Assembly: GCA_019239915.1 (NCBI GenBank)
Contig: JAFAZF010000001.1
Span: 1-64,000 of the forward strand
Direction: 5' to 3'
From: Sphingomonadaceae bacterium
Lineage (GTDB): Bacteria; Pseudomonadota; Alphaproteobacteria; Sphingomonadales; Sphingomonadaceae
Length of the DNA stretch: 64,000 nt
The translations under genes were made by a program, and so were the position numbers. Shown here piece after piece: positions 18,072 through 27,357 of the stretch (the stretch's first letter is position 1; every line of letters starts with the position of its first letter). The notes under the pieces were generated by a model. It saw nothing but the letters and a program-made list of their open reading frames with translations. It was not told the DNA's origin and made no database searches.

Positions 18072-19241
18072 ATGAATGCGGAGAAGAACATCTGGCGTCG
18101 CCGCGAGCTGGTCGAGGAGGTCGATTCCGAGGCCTCGCCGCGCCGCGTGCCGCGTTGGCTGATCGCGCTCGGCATCGTGCTGGCGGCGCTGCTGTTGATC
18201 TGGGCGCTGTTCCTGCGCGGCGGCTCGGCACCGAAGAAGGCGTCGGATGCGCGGCCGACGGTCTCGGTCATCGTTCCCGGTCTGAAGAGCGTCGGCGCGA
18301 CGATCACCGCGGTCGGTACGCTCGCCGCGCGGGTCGACATGCCGGTCGGCGTTTCGGGCGAGGGCGGTATGGTCACCGCCGTGCTCGTCCAGCCGGGCGA
18401 CTGGGTGCGCGCCGGTCAGGTGCTGGCAACGGTCGATCGCCGCGTGCAGGCGGAGCAGTCGGCGCAGATGGCGGCGCAGATCGCGTCCGCCAAGGCCGAT
18501 GCCGCGCTGGCGAAGAGCACGCTCGATCGCGCCGAAAAGCTCGTCGACCGCGGCTTCATCAGCCATGCCGAGATCGATCAGAAACAGTCGGCCGTCGATT
18601 CGGCCAACGCCAAGGTGAAGCTCGCCCAGGCGCAGTATGGCGAGATGAACGCGCGCCTCGCGCGGCTCGACATCCGTTCGCCCTCAGCCGGGCTGGTGCT
18701 GACGCGCGCGGTCGAGCCCGGCCAGATCGTCAGCTCGGCGTCCTCGGCGCTGTTCACGATCGCGCAGGACGGCGCCTACGAGCTCAAGGCGAAGCTGCCC
18801 GAGCAGGATCTGGCGCGGCTCAAGGTCGGCCTTGCCGTGCAGGTGACGCCGGTCGGCTCCGATCGAAGCTTTACCGGCCGCATCTGGCAGCTTTCGCCCG
18901 TGGTCGACCCGACGACCCGGCAGGGCGATGCGCGCATCGCGCTCGGCTACGATCCGGCGCTGCGGCCCGGTGGCTTCGCGCAGGCGTCGATCGTCGCCGG
19001 CACGCGCGACGCTCCCTTGCTGCCCGAATCCGCGGTGCAGAGCGACCCCGACGGCAACTTCGTCTATATCGTCGACGGCGAGGGCGTGGTCCACCGCCGC
19101 AAGGTCAAGGTCGGCGACGTCTCCGATGCGGGCATCACGGTCGCAAGCGGGCTCGATGGCAATGAGCGCGTCGTCAGCCAGGCGGGCGCCTTCCTCAACC
19201 CCGGCGACCATGTGAAGCCGGTGCTTGCGCCCGCGGGCTGA
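18072..19241 (+). CDS. RND efflux periplasmic adaptor (membrane fusion protein)
   Basis: 389 residues. One N-terminal membrane anchor (WLIALGIVLAALLLIWALFL, about 28-47) is followed by a split lipoyl domain (GEGGMVTAVLVQPGDWVRAG and LDIRSPSAGLVLTRAVEPGQ), a coiled-coil hairpin (about 120-180, with KAEKLVDRGFISHAEID-like sequence) and beta-barrel and membrane-proximal domains. It links an inner-membrane RND pump to an outer-membrane channel. The permease gene starts 15 bases downstream, so they form an operon. No TolC-type gene is next to it, and the substrate is unknown. Confidence 0.93.
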   Translation: MNAEKNIWRRRELVEEVDSEASPRRVPRWLIALGIVLAALLLIWALFLRGGSAPKKASDARPTVSVIVPGLKSVGATITAVGTLAARVDMPVGVSGEGGMVTAVLVQPGDWVRAGQVLATVDRRVQAEQSAQMAAQIASAKADAALAKSTLDRAEKLVDRGFISHAEIDQKQSAVDSANAKVKLAQAQYGEMNARLARLDIRSPSAGLVLTRAVEPGQIVSSASSALFTIAQDGAYELKAKLPEQDLARLKVGLAVQVTPVGSDRSFTGRIWQLSPVVDPTTRQGDARIALGYDPALRPGGFAQASIVAGTRDAPLLPESAVQSDPDGNFVYIVDGEGVVHRRKVKVGDVSDAGITVASGLDGNERVVSQAGAFLNPGDHVKPVLAPAG

Positions 19242-19256
19242 GCGGCAGGAGGCGGC

Positions 19257-22200
19257 ATGAGCTTCCGCAACATCTCGGCGTGGGCGATCCGCAACCCGGT
19301 AGCGCCGATCGTGCTGTTCGTCGCGCTGACCATCGCCGGGATCGTCAGCTTCATGAGCATGCAGGTCAATCAGGACCCGGACATCAGCTTCCCTGCAGCG
19401 ACCGTCGAGGTCGATCAGCCGGGGGCGGCGCCGACCGAGATGGAGACGCAGGTCACGCAACGCATCGAGGCGGCGGTACGCGGCATTTCGGGCGTCGACG
19501 AGATCACGTCCAAGGTGACCGAGGGCGAGTCCTATACGATCGTTCAGTTCGCGATCGGCACGCCGGTCGATCGTGCTGTCAACGACGTGCGCGATGCCGT
19601 CTCGCAGATTCGGAGCCAGCTGCCGGAAGGCATATTGGAGCCGCGCGTCTCGCGGCTCGACATCGCTGATTCCGGCCCGCTTGCCTATTATTCCGTCCAG
19701 TCGACGAGTATGACGCTCGAGCAGCTTTCCTGGTTCGTCGACAATACGATTTCCAAGAAGCTGCTCGCGATCAGCGGCATGGCGCAGGTGAAGCGCTCCG
19801 GTGGCGTCAGCCGCGAAATCCGCGTGGTGCTCGATCCGGCGCGGATGCAGGCGCAGGGCGTCACCGCCGCACAGGTCAACGCACAGCTGCGGCTGATGAA
19901 CATGAACGCCGCCGGCGGCCGCGCCGAGATTGCCGGCGCCGAGCAATCGGTGCGCGTACTCGGCAATGCGCAGGATGCCTATGCGCTTGGCCAGAAACAG
20001 ATCGCGCTGGCCGATGGCCGCACGATCAAGCTTGCCGACATCGCCGACGTGCGCGACGCCTATGCCGAGCAGCGCAACGTCTCGAAGCTCAACGGGCGCC
20101 AGGTGCTGTCCTTCTCCGCCTCCAAGGCGAAGGGCGCGTCGGACGTCACCGTCTATGACGACATGCAGAAGGCGCTGCGCGATCTCGCCAAGCAATATCC
20201 GCAGGTCAGCTTCAAGCAGCTCTATACCAGCGTCGACTATACCAAGGTCCAGTATGACGCGGCGCTGCACGCGATCATCGAAGGCGCGGTGCTCGCGGTG
20301 GCGGTGGTGTTCCTGTTCCTGCGCGATTGGCGGGCGACCGCCATCTCGGCGCTGGCGATCCCGCTTTCGGCGATCCCGACCTTCTTCTTCATGAGCGTGA
20401 TGGGCTTCACGCTCAATTCGCTGAGCCTGCTCGCGCTCAGCCTTGTCGCGGGCGTGCTCGTCGATGACGCGATCGTCGAGATCGAAAACATCGTCCGGCA
20501 CATGCGCATGGGCAAATCCGCCTATCAGGCGGCGATCGACGCGGCCGACGAGATCGGTCTCGCCGTCGTCGCGACTACCTTCTCGATCGTCGCAGTGTTC
20601 CTGCCGGTCGGCTTGATGCCGGGTGTCTCGGGCCAGTTCTTCAAGAATTTCGGCCTGACCGTCGTCGCCGCGGTGCTGATGAGCCTCGCAGTGGCGCGGC
20701 TGATCACACCGATGATCTCAGCCTATTTTCTGCGCGCGCACGGCGAGGCGCCGCATGGCCAGAGCCGGCTGCTCTACCGCTACCTCGATCTGCTGCGCTG
20801 GTCGCTCGATACGCGGCGTGCGGATGCCTATCGCGCCGTGCATGGCGGCTGGAGGCGGCTGCTCGGCTACCTCCGCGATCACCGCATTTGGACCATCGGC
20901 ATCGGCGTCGCGGCGTTCTTCCTGACGATCGCCGCCTTCGCGACGCTGCCCTTTCAGTTCCAGCCGCCGCTCGATTTCGATTTTAGCCAGGTCGACGTGC
21001 AGATGGTGCCGGGCTCGACGAAGGAAGATACGGTGCGCGTCGCTGACGAGACGCAGCTCATCCTTAGCAGGCAGCCTGAAGTGTCGGACGTCGTCGCCGA
21101 TATCGACGTCGGCAGTGCCAACCTGTTCCTGACGCTGCGCAAGGACCGCAAGCGCACCGAGACGCAATTCGAGCGCGACACCAGCCCGCTGCTCGCCACG
21201 ATCCCCGATGCGCGCGTCAACTTCCAGTCGCAGAACAGCAATTTCGGCCGTGACGTGTCGGTCGTGCTCGTCGGCGACGATCCCAAGCTCCTCGACGATA
21301 CCGCGCGCCAGGTCGTCAAGGAGATGGCGACGCTCTCGGAAATCCGGGCGCCGCGGGTCGACAGCGATCTGCCACGACCCGAAATCACCATCCGTCCCCA
21401 TTTCGACATGGCCTCGCAGATGGGCGTCACTACCGAAGCGCTCTCGACCACAATTCGCATCGCGACGCTCGGCGATATCGATCAGAATGTCGCGAAGTTC
21501 TCGCTCTCCGATCGCCAGATCCCGATCCGCGTCGTTATCAACGAGAATTCTCGCCGCAGCCTCGCGACGATTCAGAACCTGCCGGTGCCGACGACAAGCG
21601 GCGGTTCGGTGCCGCTCAAGGTCGTCGCCGATATCGGCTTCGGCGCCGGCCCCTCGCAGATCCGCCGCTACAACCAGAGCCGCCGCGCAATCATCGGCGC
21701 CGATTTCGCGCCGGGCCTGGTCGGCGGTGCCGCCAAGCAGATCGACGCGCTGCCGACGCTCAAGCACCTGCCGAACGGCGTCCAACGCGTCTACATGGGG
21801 CAGGACAAGTGGCAGGGCGAGATGATCAGCAACTTCATCGTCGCCGTCATCTCCGGCGTGCTGCTCGTCTTCGCGGTGCTGGTGCTGCTCTACAAGCGCG
21901 TGATGCCGCCGCTGGTGAACATGGGTTCGCTGGTGCTGGCGCCGCTAGGCGGTGCGCTGGCGCTGCATCTCACCGGCATGGCGGTGTCGATGCCGGTGTT
22001 CATCGGCCTGCTCATGCTGCTCGGCATCGTCGCCAAGAACTCGATCCTGCTTGTCGATTTCGCGATCGAGGAGATGCACAAGGGCACCGCCAAGATCGAC
22101 GCGATCATGGAAGCCGGCCACAAGCGCGCGCAGCCGATCATCATGACGACGGTGGCGATGGTCGCGGGCATGGTGCCGGTCGCGTTCTCGCTCTCGGGCG

Positions 22201-22397
22201 ACGGCAGCTTCCGCGCGCCGATGGCGATAACGGTGATCGGTGGCCTGCTCGCCTCGACCTTGCTGACGCTGGTGATCGTGCCGGCCGCATTCAGCGTCGC
22301 CGACGATATCGAGCGGTGGCTCGGCGGCCATCTCGGCCGGGTGCTCACCAACGGCGGTGCCAACGCGCCCGCGCCGGAGGCGCAGCCGGCCGAATAG
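19257..22397 (+). CDS. RND efflux permease (AcrB/MdtF-like)
   Basis: 1046 residues, full RND length. It starts [20 protein letters not shown] with the first membrane helix. The proton-relay aspartate pair is in [13 protein letters not shown] (helix 4), the lysine of helix 10 in [17 protein letters not shown], and the following [17 protein letters not shown] block is intact, so an active proton-driven pump is expected. The two large periplasmic loops are complete. It is transcribed with the adaptor just upstream (AGGAGGCGGC ribosome-binding site). Substrates cannot be predicted from sequence alone. Confidence 0.95.
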   Translation: MSFRNISAWAIRNPVAPIVLFVALTIAGIVSFMSMQVNQDPDISFPAATVEVDQPGAAPTEMETQVTQRIEAAVRGISGVDEITSKVTEGESYTIVQFAIGTPVDRAVNDVRDAVSQIRSQLPEGILEPRVSRLDIADSGPLAYYSVQSTSMTLEQLSWFVDNTISKKLLAISGMAQVKRSGGVSREIRVVLDPARMQAQGVTAAQVNAQLRLMNMNAAGGRAEIAGAEQSVRVLGNAQDAYALGQKQIALADGRTIKLADIADVRDAYAEQRNVSKLNGRQVLSFSASKAKGASDVTVYDDMQKALRDLAKQYPQVSFKQLYTSVDYTKVQYDAALHAIIEGAVLAVAVVFLFLRDWRATAISALAIPLSAIPTFFFMSVMGFTLNSLSLLALSLVAGVLVDDAIVEIENIVRHMRMGKSAYQAAIDAADEIGLAVVATTFSIVAVFLPVGLMPGVSGQFFKNFGLTVVAAVLMSLAVARLITPMISAYFLRAHGEAPHGQSRLLYRYLDLLRWSLDTRRADAYRAVHGGWRRLLGYLRDHRIWTIGIGVAAFFLTIAAFATLPFQFQPPLDFDFSQVDVQMVPGSTKEDTVRVADETQLILSRQPEVSDVVADIDVGSANLFLTLRKDRKRTETQFERDTSPLLATIPDARVNFQSQNSNFGRDVSVVLVGDDPKLLDDTARQVVKEMATLSEIRAPRVDSDLPRPEITIRPHFDMASQMGVTTEALSTTIRIATLGDIDQNVAKFSLSDRQIPIRVVINENSRRSLATIQNLPVPTTSGGSVPLKVVADIGFGAGPSQIRRYNQSRRAIIGADFAPGLVGGAAKQIDALPTLKHLPNGVQRVYMGQDKWQGEMISNFIVAVISGVLLVFAVLVLLYKRVMPPLVNMGSLVLAPLGGALALHLTGMAVSMPVFIGLLMLLGIVAKNSILLVDFAIEEMHKGTAKIDAIMEAGHKRAQPIIMTTVAMVAGMVPVAFSLSGDGSFRAPMAITVIGGLLASTLLTLVIVPAAFSVADDIERWLGGHLGRVLTNGGANAPAPEAQPAE

Positions 22398-22498
22398 GCA
22401 GGCGGCGCTCCGGTGCGGGCTTCTAGCGGCAGGTTCACAACAAAGGTCGTGTCATGACCCGGCTTTCGCTGCGGCGATGTTTCGCGTGAGGTTCCGGC

Positions 22499-23821
22499 TT
22501 GAACCTTTCGCCGCCTCCCGCCTTTGATGCGCAGATGCCCACCGGCCCGCGCCTGATCGCCCTCACCGGGCTGAACCGCTTCAATCCCGCGCACGGCGGT
22601 GCGCGCGGCATGCGGATCGTGGCGACCGGGCTGCTCGTCGCGATGGCCGCGCTCTATCTCGCGTCGCGCGCGCTCGAGCCGCGCTATGGCGCGGCGTTCG
22701 GCTATCTCCGCGCGTTCGCGGAAGCCGCGATGGTCGGCGGCATGGCGGACTGGTTTGCGGTGACGGCGCTGTTCCGCCACCCGCTCGGGCTGCCGATCCC
22801 GCACACCGCGATCATCCCGCGCAACAAGGATCGCATCGGCGACAATCTCGCCAAGTTCATGCGCGAGAATTTCCTGAAGGCGGAGGCGATCGGCCGTTGG
22901 GTCGATCAGTATGACGTCGCCCGAGCCGCGGGGCGCTGGCTCGAAAACCCGGCCGGCGGCGGCGTCGGCCGGTTGCGCGGCGACGCCTCACGGTTGCTCG
23001 CGACGATCCTCGAATCGCTCGATCAGGAGCGGCTCGGCGGCCTCGTGCGCGCCGGGCTGGCGCAGCGGCTGCGCGCGCTCGACCTCTCGCCGCTGCTCGG
23101 CAACGCGCTTGCCGCCGCGATCGCCGAGGGTCGCCATCTCCCACTCCTCGACGGCATCATCCGCTGGGCCGCGCGCGTGCTCTCCGCCAACGAGGACCTG
23201 ATCCGCCAGATGGTGCACGAGCGCGCCGGTGCCGTGCTGCGCTGGACGGGGCTCGACGAGACGATCGCCAACAAGATCATCGACGGGCTCGACAAGATGC
23301 TCGCCGAAATGGCCGAGGATCCGCAGCACCCGCTGCGCGGCAAGGCCGAGGAGGGGTTGGCGAAACTTGCGGACGACCTGCGGCATTCACCCGAAATGCG
23401 CGCGCGCGTACAGGCGTTCAAATCCGAGATGATCGACAATCCGGCGCTGACCGATTGGTGGCAAGGCGTTTGGGAATCGGCGCGCGCGGGAATGCTGCGG
23501 ATCGTGCGCGATCCCGATGCCGTCATGGGCGGCCAGTTCGGCGAGGTGCTGAAGCAACTCGGTGCCACGCTGCAGGCCGATGCCGGGCTTTCCGGGACGA
23601 TCAATCGCTTCGCCCGCGATGCCGCCATCTATGTCGCGGACAGCTATGGCGATGGCATCGTGCGGCTCGTCTCGGATACGGTGCGCGGCTGGGATGCGAG
23701 CACCGTCACCGGCCAGATCGAGCAGGCGGTGGGGCGCGATCTTCAATATATCCGCGTCAACGGGACGCTCGTCGGTGGTCTCGTCGGGCTCGCGCTGCAC
23801 GTGGTCGATCGCCTGCTTTAG
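22499..23821 (+). CDS. DUF445 family membrane-associated protein
   Basis: 440 residues from a TTG, or 428 from the ATG at 22535. The N-terminal hydrophobic segment (VATGLLVAMAALYLASRAL) and the block AEAAMVGGMADWFAVTALFRHPLGLPIPHTAIIP identify DUF445 (YjiN-like). A long helical region with paired arginines follows, and the C-terminus ends in a second hydrophobic segment (NGTLVGGLVGLALHVVDRLL), so both ends may be in the inner membrane. The role of the family is unknown. Confidence 0.88.
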   Translation: MNLSPPPAFDAQMPTGPRLIALTGLNRFNPAHGGARGMRIVATGLLVAMAALYLASRALEPRYGAAFGYLRAFAEAAMVGGMADWFAVTALFRHPLGLPIPHTAIIPRNKDRIGDNLAKFMRENFLKAEAIGRWVDQYDVARAAGRWLENPAGGGVGRLRGDASRLLATILESLDQERLGGLVRAGLAQRLRALDLSPLLGNALAAAIAEGRHLPLLDGIIRWAARVLSANEDLIRQMVHERAGAVLRWTGLDETIANKIIDGLDKMLAEMAEDPQHPLRGKAEEGLAKLADDLRHSPEMRARVQAFKSEMIDNPALTDWWQGVWESARAGMLRIVRDPDAVMGGQFGEVLKQLGATLQADAGLSGTINRFARDAAIYVADSYGDGIVRLVSDTVRGWDASTVTGQIEQAVGRDLQYIRVNGTLVGGLVGLALHVVDRLL

Positions 23822-23854
23822 AGCAAAAAGGGCTGACTTGAATCACCGTTTGCC

Positions 23855-23929
23855 CTGAGCCTGTCGAAGGGCTGTCCTTCTTCGGCAGGCAAGGAAAGAA
23901 CAGTGCTTCGACAGGCTCAGCACGAACGG
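23855..23929. repeat. Intergenic inverted repeat, CTGAGCCTGTCGAAG arms
   Basis: Perfect 15-base arms, CTGAGCCTGTCGAAG at 23855-23869 and its complement at 23906-23920, flank a 36-base spacer; the right arm continues with CACGAACGG. The right flank resembles the repeat arms at 25131 and 59797. It is between two convergent genes and may serve as a terminator as well as a mobile-type repeat. Confidence 0.8.
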
Positions 23930-24031
23930 AAAAGAGGGAGATCGAATCCGACCCGCAATCGCTTTAGCCAGCTCATCACACGCCTCATTGCGCGAGCGGC
24001 ACGCGCCGTGCCTCTCCGGAGTGGTTGCTCG

Positions 24032-25072
24032 CTATTCCTCCCCCGGCAGCGTTACGTCCTCTCCCAGCGTCTCGCGAAGGTAGACTCGCTCGACGAGCGT
24101 GTAGATCGCGACGCTGATCGCGCCCGAGAAGAACAGGCCGTAGGTGCCGAGCGCGGCGCCGCAGGAGAGGATCAGGAACAGGTAGAGCGCTGGCGGCACT
24201 CGCACGACGCGATGCGAGATCAGCGGCGTGATGATGTTCGCCTGGACGATGCGCACGACGGTGTAGGTGATGAGCACGCCCGCGATCGAGCCCGATCCCG
24301 CGATCGCGATCACCAGCGGCGGGATCATCGCCAGCGTCGGACCGACATAGGGGATGAACTCGGACAGGCCGCCGAGCAGGCCGAGCGAGGCCGCCGCCGG
24401 CATGTGCGACCATTTGAGGCCGAGCCAGATCATCAGCCCCATCAGCAGCATCGAGATGATCTGCGTGATCAGCCACAATCGCAGCGAGCGGCCGATATCG
24501 TCGAGCGCGTCCCGCGCGACGCCACGATGCGCGGGCGGCGTCATCGCCACCAGCCCGTCCACATAGAGCTTCGGCTGAGCCGCGAAGAACACGGCGCCGA
24601 CCAGCAGGATGGTGAGGTTGACGGCGAGCTGACCGACGCCGACGCCGAACCCCGCGACGGCGAGCGCGACATGCGTGCTGTGGCCGATCTGGGTGATGCC
24701 GTCGATCACGAGGCGGCCGAGCGGATCCTGGCCGATCGTCGCCTGCGCCCGCGCCCAATCCTGCGGCAGCCGCGCCTTCAGTTGGCTAAGTTCGCCGCCC
24801 AGCTCGTCGGTGAACAGCCAGCCGATCAGATAGAGCGCGCCGAACAGCAGCGCCGAAGCGATCGCGACGCCGATGCCGCGCGGCAGCCGCGCATATTTCA
24901 CAAGCCCGTCGGCGATCGCGGCGAGTAGCACACCGGCCAGCGCCGCGCCGAACGCAAGCAGCAGCATGTGCTCTGATCTATAGGCAAAAGCGACGAGTGC
25001 CGCGGCGATCACGATGAGCGCCAACCGCCGCACGAAGCGCTGATCCGCGCGGTCGGGTGTCAGCCGGGCCAT
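24032..25072 (-). CDS. AI-2E family transporter
   Basis: 346 residues with about eight membrane helices in the AI-2E exporter (PF01594, YdiK/PerM-like) arrangement: two N-terminal helices, a soluble region with LSQLKARLPQDWARAQATIG, and a C-terminal bundle with the conserved GGLSEFIPYVGPTLAMIPPL and ANIITPLISHRVVRVPPALY blocks. The family includes autoinducer-2 exporters and Na+/H+ antiporters, so the substrate is open. It stands alone, flanked by palindromic repeats on both sides. Confidence 0.9.
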   Translation of the reverse strand: MARLTPDRADQRFVRRLALIVIAAALVAFAYRSEHMLLLAFGAALAGVLLAAIADGLVKYARLPRGIGVAIASALLFGALYLIGWLFTDELGGELSQLKARLPQDWARAQATIGQDPLGRLVIDGITQIGHSTHVALAVAGFGVGVGQLAVNLTILLVGAVFFAAQPKLYVDGLVAMTPPAHRGVARDALDDIGRSLRLWLITQIISMLLMGLMIWLGLKWSHMPAAASLGLLGGLSEFIPYVGPTLAMIPPLVIAIAGSGSIAGVLITYTVVRIVQANIITPLISHRVVRVPPALYLFLILSCGAALGTYGLFFSGAISVAIYTLVERVYLRETLGEDVTLPGEE

Positions 25073-25130
25073 TTCGGGCGAAACCCGGGAGCACTGGGTT
25101 TCGATCCGCTTACGTCAGTTCCGCACTCAA

Positions 25131-25213
25131 CGTTCGTCATGAGCGAAGTCGAAGGACGTGCCGCAAGCGTTGCCGTGCTTGGCACGCAGGTCGACTACGC
25201 TCGGTGCGAACGG
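25131..25213. repeat. Intergenic inverted repeat with CGTTCG ends
   Basis: Imperfect 32-base arms at 25131-25162 and 25181-25212 share the cores CGTTCG, GAGCG, AGTCGA and CGTGCC with their complements. The left arm, read on the minus strand, is almost the same as the sequence at 59794-59821, showing a dispersed family. Confidence 0.75.
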
Positions 25214-25238
25214 ATCGGGATGGAGAGCGCAAGACGGA

Positions 25239-25739
25239 TCAGCCCTTGCGGCTGGCCTCGAACAGGAACCAGGCGCGCTCCTCGGCCTGATCGGTCCAAT
25301 CGTCGAGGATGCCGCTCGTCGCGTTGTCCTTGGCCTCGTCGACGATGTCCTTCGCCTCGCGCAGCGACGCGACCAGCGCGAGATTGTCCTCGCGCAGCTC
25401 CTTGAGCATGTCGTCGGCGTTGACGAAATCGCGATCATTGTCCGTGATGCGCTGATGGCGCGCGATGTCGCCGATCGAGCGCAGCGTCGTGTTGCCGGTC
25501 TTGCGCACGCGCTCGGCGATCTGGTCGGTCGTGCCGAGGATCTGTGTCGCCTGATCGTCGAGCATCAGGTGATAGTCGCGGAAGTGCGGGCCCGAGACGT
25601 GCCAGTGGAAATTCTTGGTCTTGAGGTAGAGCGCGTAGCTGTCCGCAAGGATCGCGTTCAGCGCGTCCGCGACGGTCGAGGCTTCGTTCCGGCTGATGTC
25701 GGAAGGCGTCTTCAGCGGGGCGGGAGCGGCTTCGGCCAT
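25239..25739 (-). CDS. dps: Dps-like DNA-protection / ferritin-fold protein
   Basis: 166 residues. The ferroxidase site of Dps is visible: KTKNFHWHVSGPHFRDYH, then the MLDDQATQI helix with the partner acidic residues, and the C-terminal SGILDDWTDQAEERAWFLFE. Dps dodecamers bind DNA and oxidise and store iron with hydrogen peroxide. The ATG at 25739 is preceded by AGGAGAATCATC. A possible iron- or peroxide-type operator lies about 90 bases upstream. Confidence 0.93.
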   Translation of the reverse strand: MAEAAPAPLKTPSDISRNEASTVADALNAILADSYALYLKTKNFHWHVSGPHFRDYHLMLDDQATQILGTTDQIAERVRKTGNTTLRSIGDIARHQRITDNDRDFVNADDMLKELREDNLALVASLREAKDIVDEAKDNATSGILDDWTDQAEERAWFLFEASRKG

Positions 25740-25825
25740 GATGATTCTCCTGGGGGTGGTGCGGGCAGTCCGGCGCTCAACGAGCGAGCCGGTCTCTGGT
25801 GGCATGACCAAGCCCACGCCGACAC

Positions 25826-25843
25826 TCAATAAGAATGATTTCG
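25826..25843. promoter_or_regulatory. Possible Fur/Irr-like box upstream of dps
   Basis: The sequence TCAATAAGAATGATTTC is the only AT-rich stretch between the two neighbouring genes and resembles iron-regulator boxes (AAT...ATT half-sites). It lies 87-104 bases upstream of the dps start on the minus strand. The match is loose. Confidence 0.3.
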
Positions 25844-25855
25844 GTGATCGAACGA

Positions 25856-26410
25856 CTAGATCAGGCCGATCGCGGCGACGCCGATGATGACGCCGATCAC
25901 GATCAGCACGCCGCCGATCGCCGGCCGCGCCCAGCGCGGCGCCACGATCCCGCCGCGGACCACGGCAGGGACGTTCGCGAGGGTCGTGCCTGCTGCCGCC
26001 GCGACCGCGGTCACCATCCACGCGCCGTCCGCCGCAGAGAAGGCGAAGGTCGTGAACATCGTCTTGTCGAGCGCAGCGAGGATCAGGAAAGCGCCGAAGC
26101 TGGAGAGGAGTGAACCGAGCTTCCAGCCATCGACCGGCTCCGGCGGCTTCACACGCAGGAACCCGCCGATCCCGCCGGAAATCAGCGCGATGCCGAGCAG
26201 CAGCCGGAGCGCGCGGTGGCTCGCCTCGGCCGCCGCGAACGTGCCGGCGAAGGCGGCGGCGGCGGAAAGCGCCAGCGCCGCCACGAAGATGCCGACGATG
26301 ACGCACAGCGGTTTGCGGAAGCGCGCGCCAAGCAGACCCGCGAGCAGCTGCGTGCCGTCCCCGATCTCGAGCACGAGCGAAACCAGCAGGACCGGGAGAA
26401 TCGCGTCCAT
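25856..26410 (-). CDS. TMEM165/GDT1 (UPF0016) family cation transporter
   Basis: 184 residues, six membrane helices in two halves. Each half carries the signature acidic motif: SLVLEIGDGTQLLAGLLGAR in the first helix and ILAALDKTMFTTFAFSA in the fourth, in place of the usual E-x-G-D-K/R-T/S. Family members exchange Mn2+ or Ca2+ for protons. The first motif has Gly instead of Lys/Arg after Asp and the second lacks the Glu and Gly, so activity may differ from the canonical type. It lies upstream of dps on the same strand. Confidence 0.85.
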   Translation of the reverse strand: MDAILPVLLVSLVLEIGDGTQLLAGLLGARFRKPLCVIVGIFVAALALSAAAAFAGTFAAAEASHRALRLLLGIALISGGIGGFLRVKPPEPVDGWKLGSLLSSFGAFLILAALDKTMFTTFAFSAADGAWMVTAVAAAAGTTLANVPAVVRGGIVAPRWARPAIGGVLIVIGVIIGVAAIGLI

Positions 26411-26422
26411 CGCGAGCGCCGA

Positions 26423-26725
26423 TCAGGCGCCGAGCCGCACCATCACCGAGGCGATGTAGGCATCGGCCTCGGCATCGCCGGTGGCGTTGCCGTCGATCGC
26501 CTGCCCGAGCACGTCGAGCCACGGCCGGAACGTCGCCGGCCCCTCACCGCGCCCGAGCGTATCAGCGAGCTTGCCGGCAAGCCGCTCGACCGGGATCAGG
26601 CCGTGCGCGCGGGCGACGCTGCGCAGCGCCGCGATCTGGGCGAAGGGCCGCGCCCGCGGCGGCCGCCCACCCATGAGCGCCTCGATCGCGGCAAGCCGCT
26701 GAAGAAGCTCGAGACGTACCGTCAT
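26423..26725 (-). CDS. Small conserved hypothetical protein
   Basis: 100 residues from the ATG at 26725. The protein is helical and soluble: VRLELLQRLAAIEALMGG, ARPFAQIAALRSVARAHGL, and DGNATGDAEADAYIASVMVR. There is no signal peptide or recognised domain. It ends 13 bases before the GDT1 start, so it is probably the first gene of that transcript. I do not recognise the family. Confidence 0.65.
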   Translation of the reverse strand: MTVRLELLQRLAAIEALMGGRPPRARPFAQIAALRSVARAHGLIPVERLAGKLADTLGRGEGPATFRPWLDVLGQAIDGNATGDAEADAYIASVMVRLGA

Positions 26726-26843
26726 GCCGTCCACTTCGCGCACCACGACCTCCCCGCGAATGCGTATGCGAGGAAGGCTAGGCTGCGGATGGTTACCGAG
26801 TTGTAAACCGGCTGTGGCGCGTGCGCATCAGCATCCCACTATC

Positions 26844-26870
26844 TTGACATCGCGCGCTCGAGCGCGCAGA
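26844..26870 (+). promoter_or_regulatory. Candidate rpmG promoter with overlapping palindrome
   Basis: A perfect -35 box TTGACA (26844-26849) is followed three bases later by the perfect 16-base palindrome GCGCGCTCGAGCGCGC (26852-26867). There is no good TATAAT-type -10. The position about 95-120 bases before rpmG fits a promoter, with the palindrome where a repressor could bind. Confidence 0.4.
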
Positions 26871-26961
26871 GGCCCACGCCATCCGGGAGCGGCGGCGACG
26901 CCGCTCTTTTCGTTTCCACGCCGCGCCGGCGAGAGGTTGCGGCAGCAGAGGTTTAAGGGCG

Positions 26962-27129
26962 ATGGCGAAGCCGACGACCGTCAAGATCAAGCTCGTGTCG
27001 AGCGCCGATACCGGCTTCTTCTACGTCACGAAGAAGAACCCGCGCACCAAGACCGAGAAGCTCAGCTTCAAGAAGTACGATCCGGTCGCGCGCAAGCACG
27101 TCGAGTTCAAGGAAGCCAAGATCAAGTGA
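26962..27129 (+). CDS. rpmG: 50S ribosomal protein L33
   Basis: 55 residues: [20 protein letters not shown] followed by [20 protein letters not shown] and a lysine-rich end. This is the full length of bacterial L33. The cysteine pairs of the zinc-binding form are absent, so it is the zinc-free type. L33 is in the large subunit near the E site. The gene stands alone and is followed by palindromic repeats. Confidence 0.96.
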   Translation: MAKPTTVKIKLVSSADTGFFYVTKKNPRTKTEKLSFKKYDPVARKHVEFKEAKIK

Positions 27130-27174
27130 TCTGCGGGCGGGTCTGTTCCCCCCGGATCTAGCACGCAGATATTC

Positions 27175-27252
27175 TGTGCTCCGGCAAAGGCCGGAGCGTT
27201 GGCGCTCGACCGAACTGATTGCCTCCAGCGCTTCGGCCTTCGCCGGAGCACA
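27175..27252. repeat. Intergenic inverted repeat, TGCTCCGGC family
   Basis: 23-base arms at 27175-27197 and 27230-27252 are complementary except for two positions and begin TGTGCTCCGGC. The same arm sequence occurs at 42771 (inside the GH13 gene) and 51462, so this is a dispersed family. Confidence 0.8.
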
Positions 27253-27268
27253 TGTTTCGATCGCGAGT

Positions 27269-27340
27269 GTTCCGCTCTTCCCGCGCGTAGTCGAGGGAAG
27301 TTGCGCAGCGTGTCTCGACTTCGCTCGATACGAACGGCGC
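27269..27340. repeat. Degenerate intergenic repeat
   Basis: The right part, TCTCGACTTCGCTCGATA followed by CGAACGG, resembles the arms at 25131 and 59797. The left part (CGCGTAGTCGAGGG) pairs only partly. It lies between the TGCTCCGGC repeat and the end of egtD. Confidence 0.55.
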
Positions 27341-27357
27341 CCTTTTGACCGAGAGGG

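Noticed and set aside
18684-20501. 605-codon open frame on the minus strand
   Set aside because: It is antisense to the RND adaptor and permease and has no family features.
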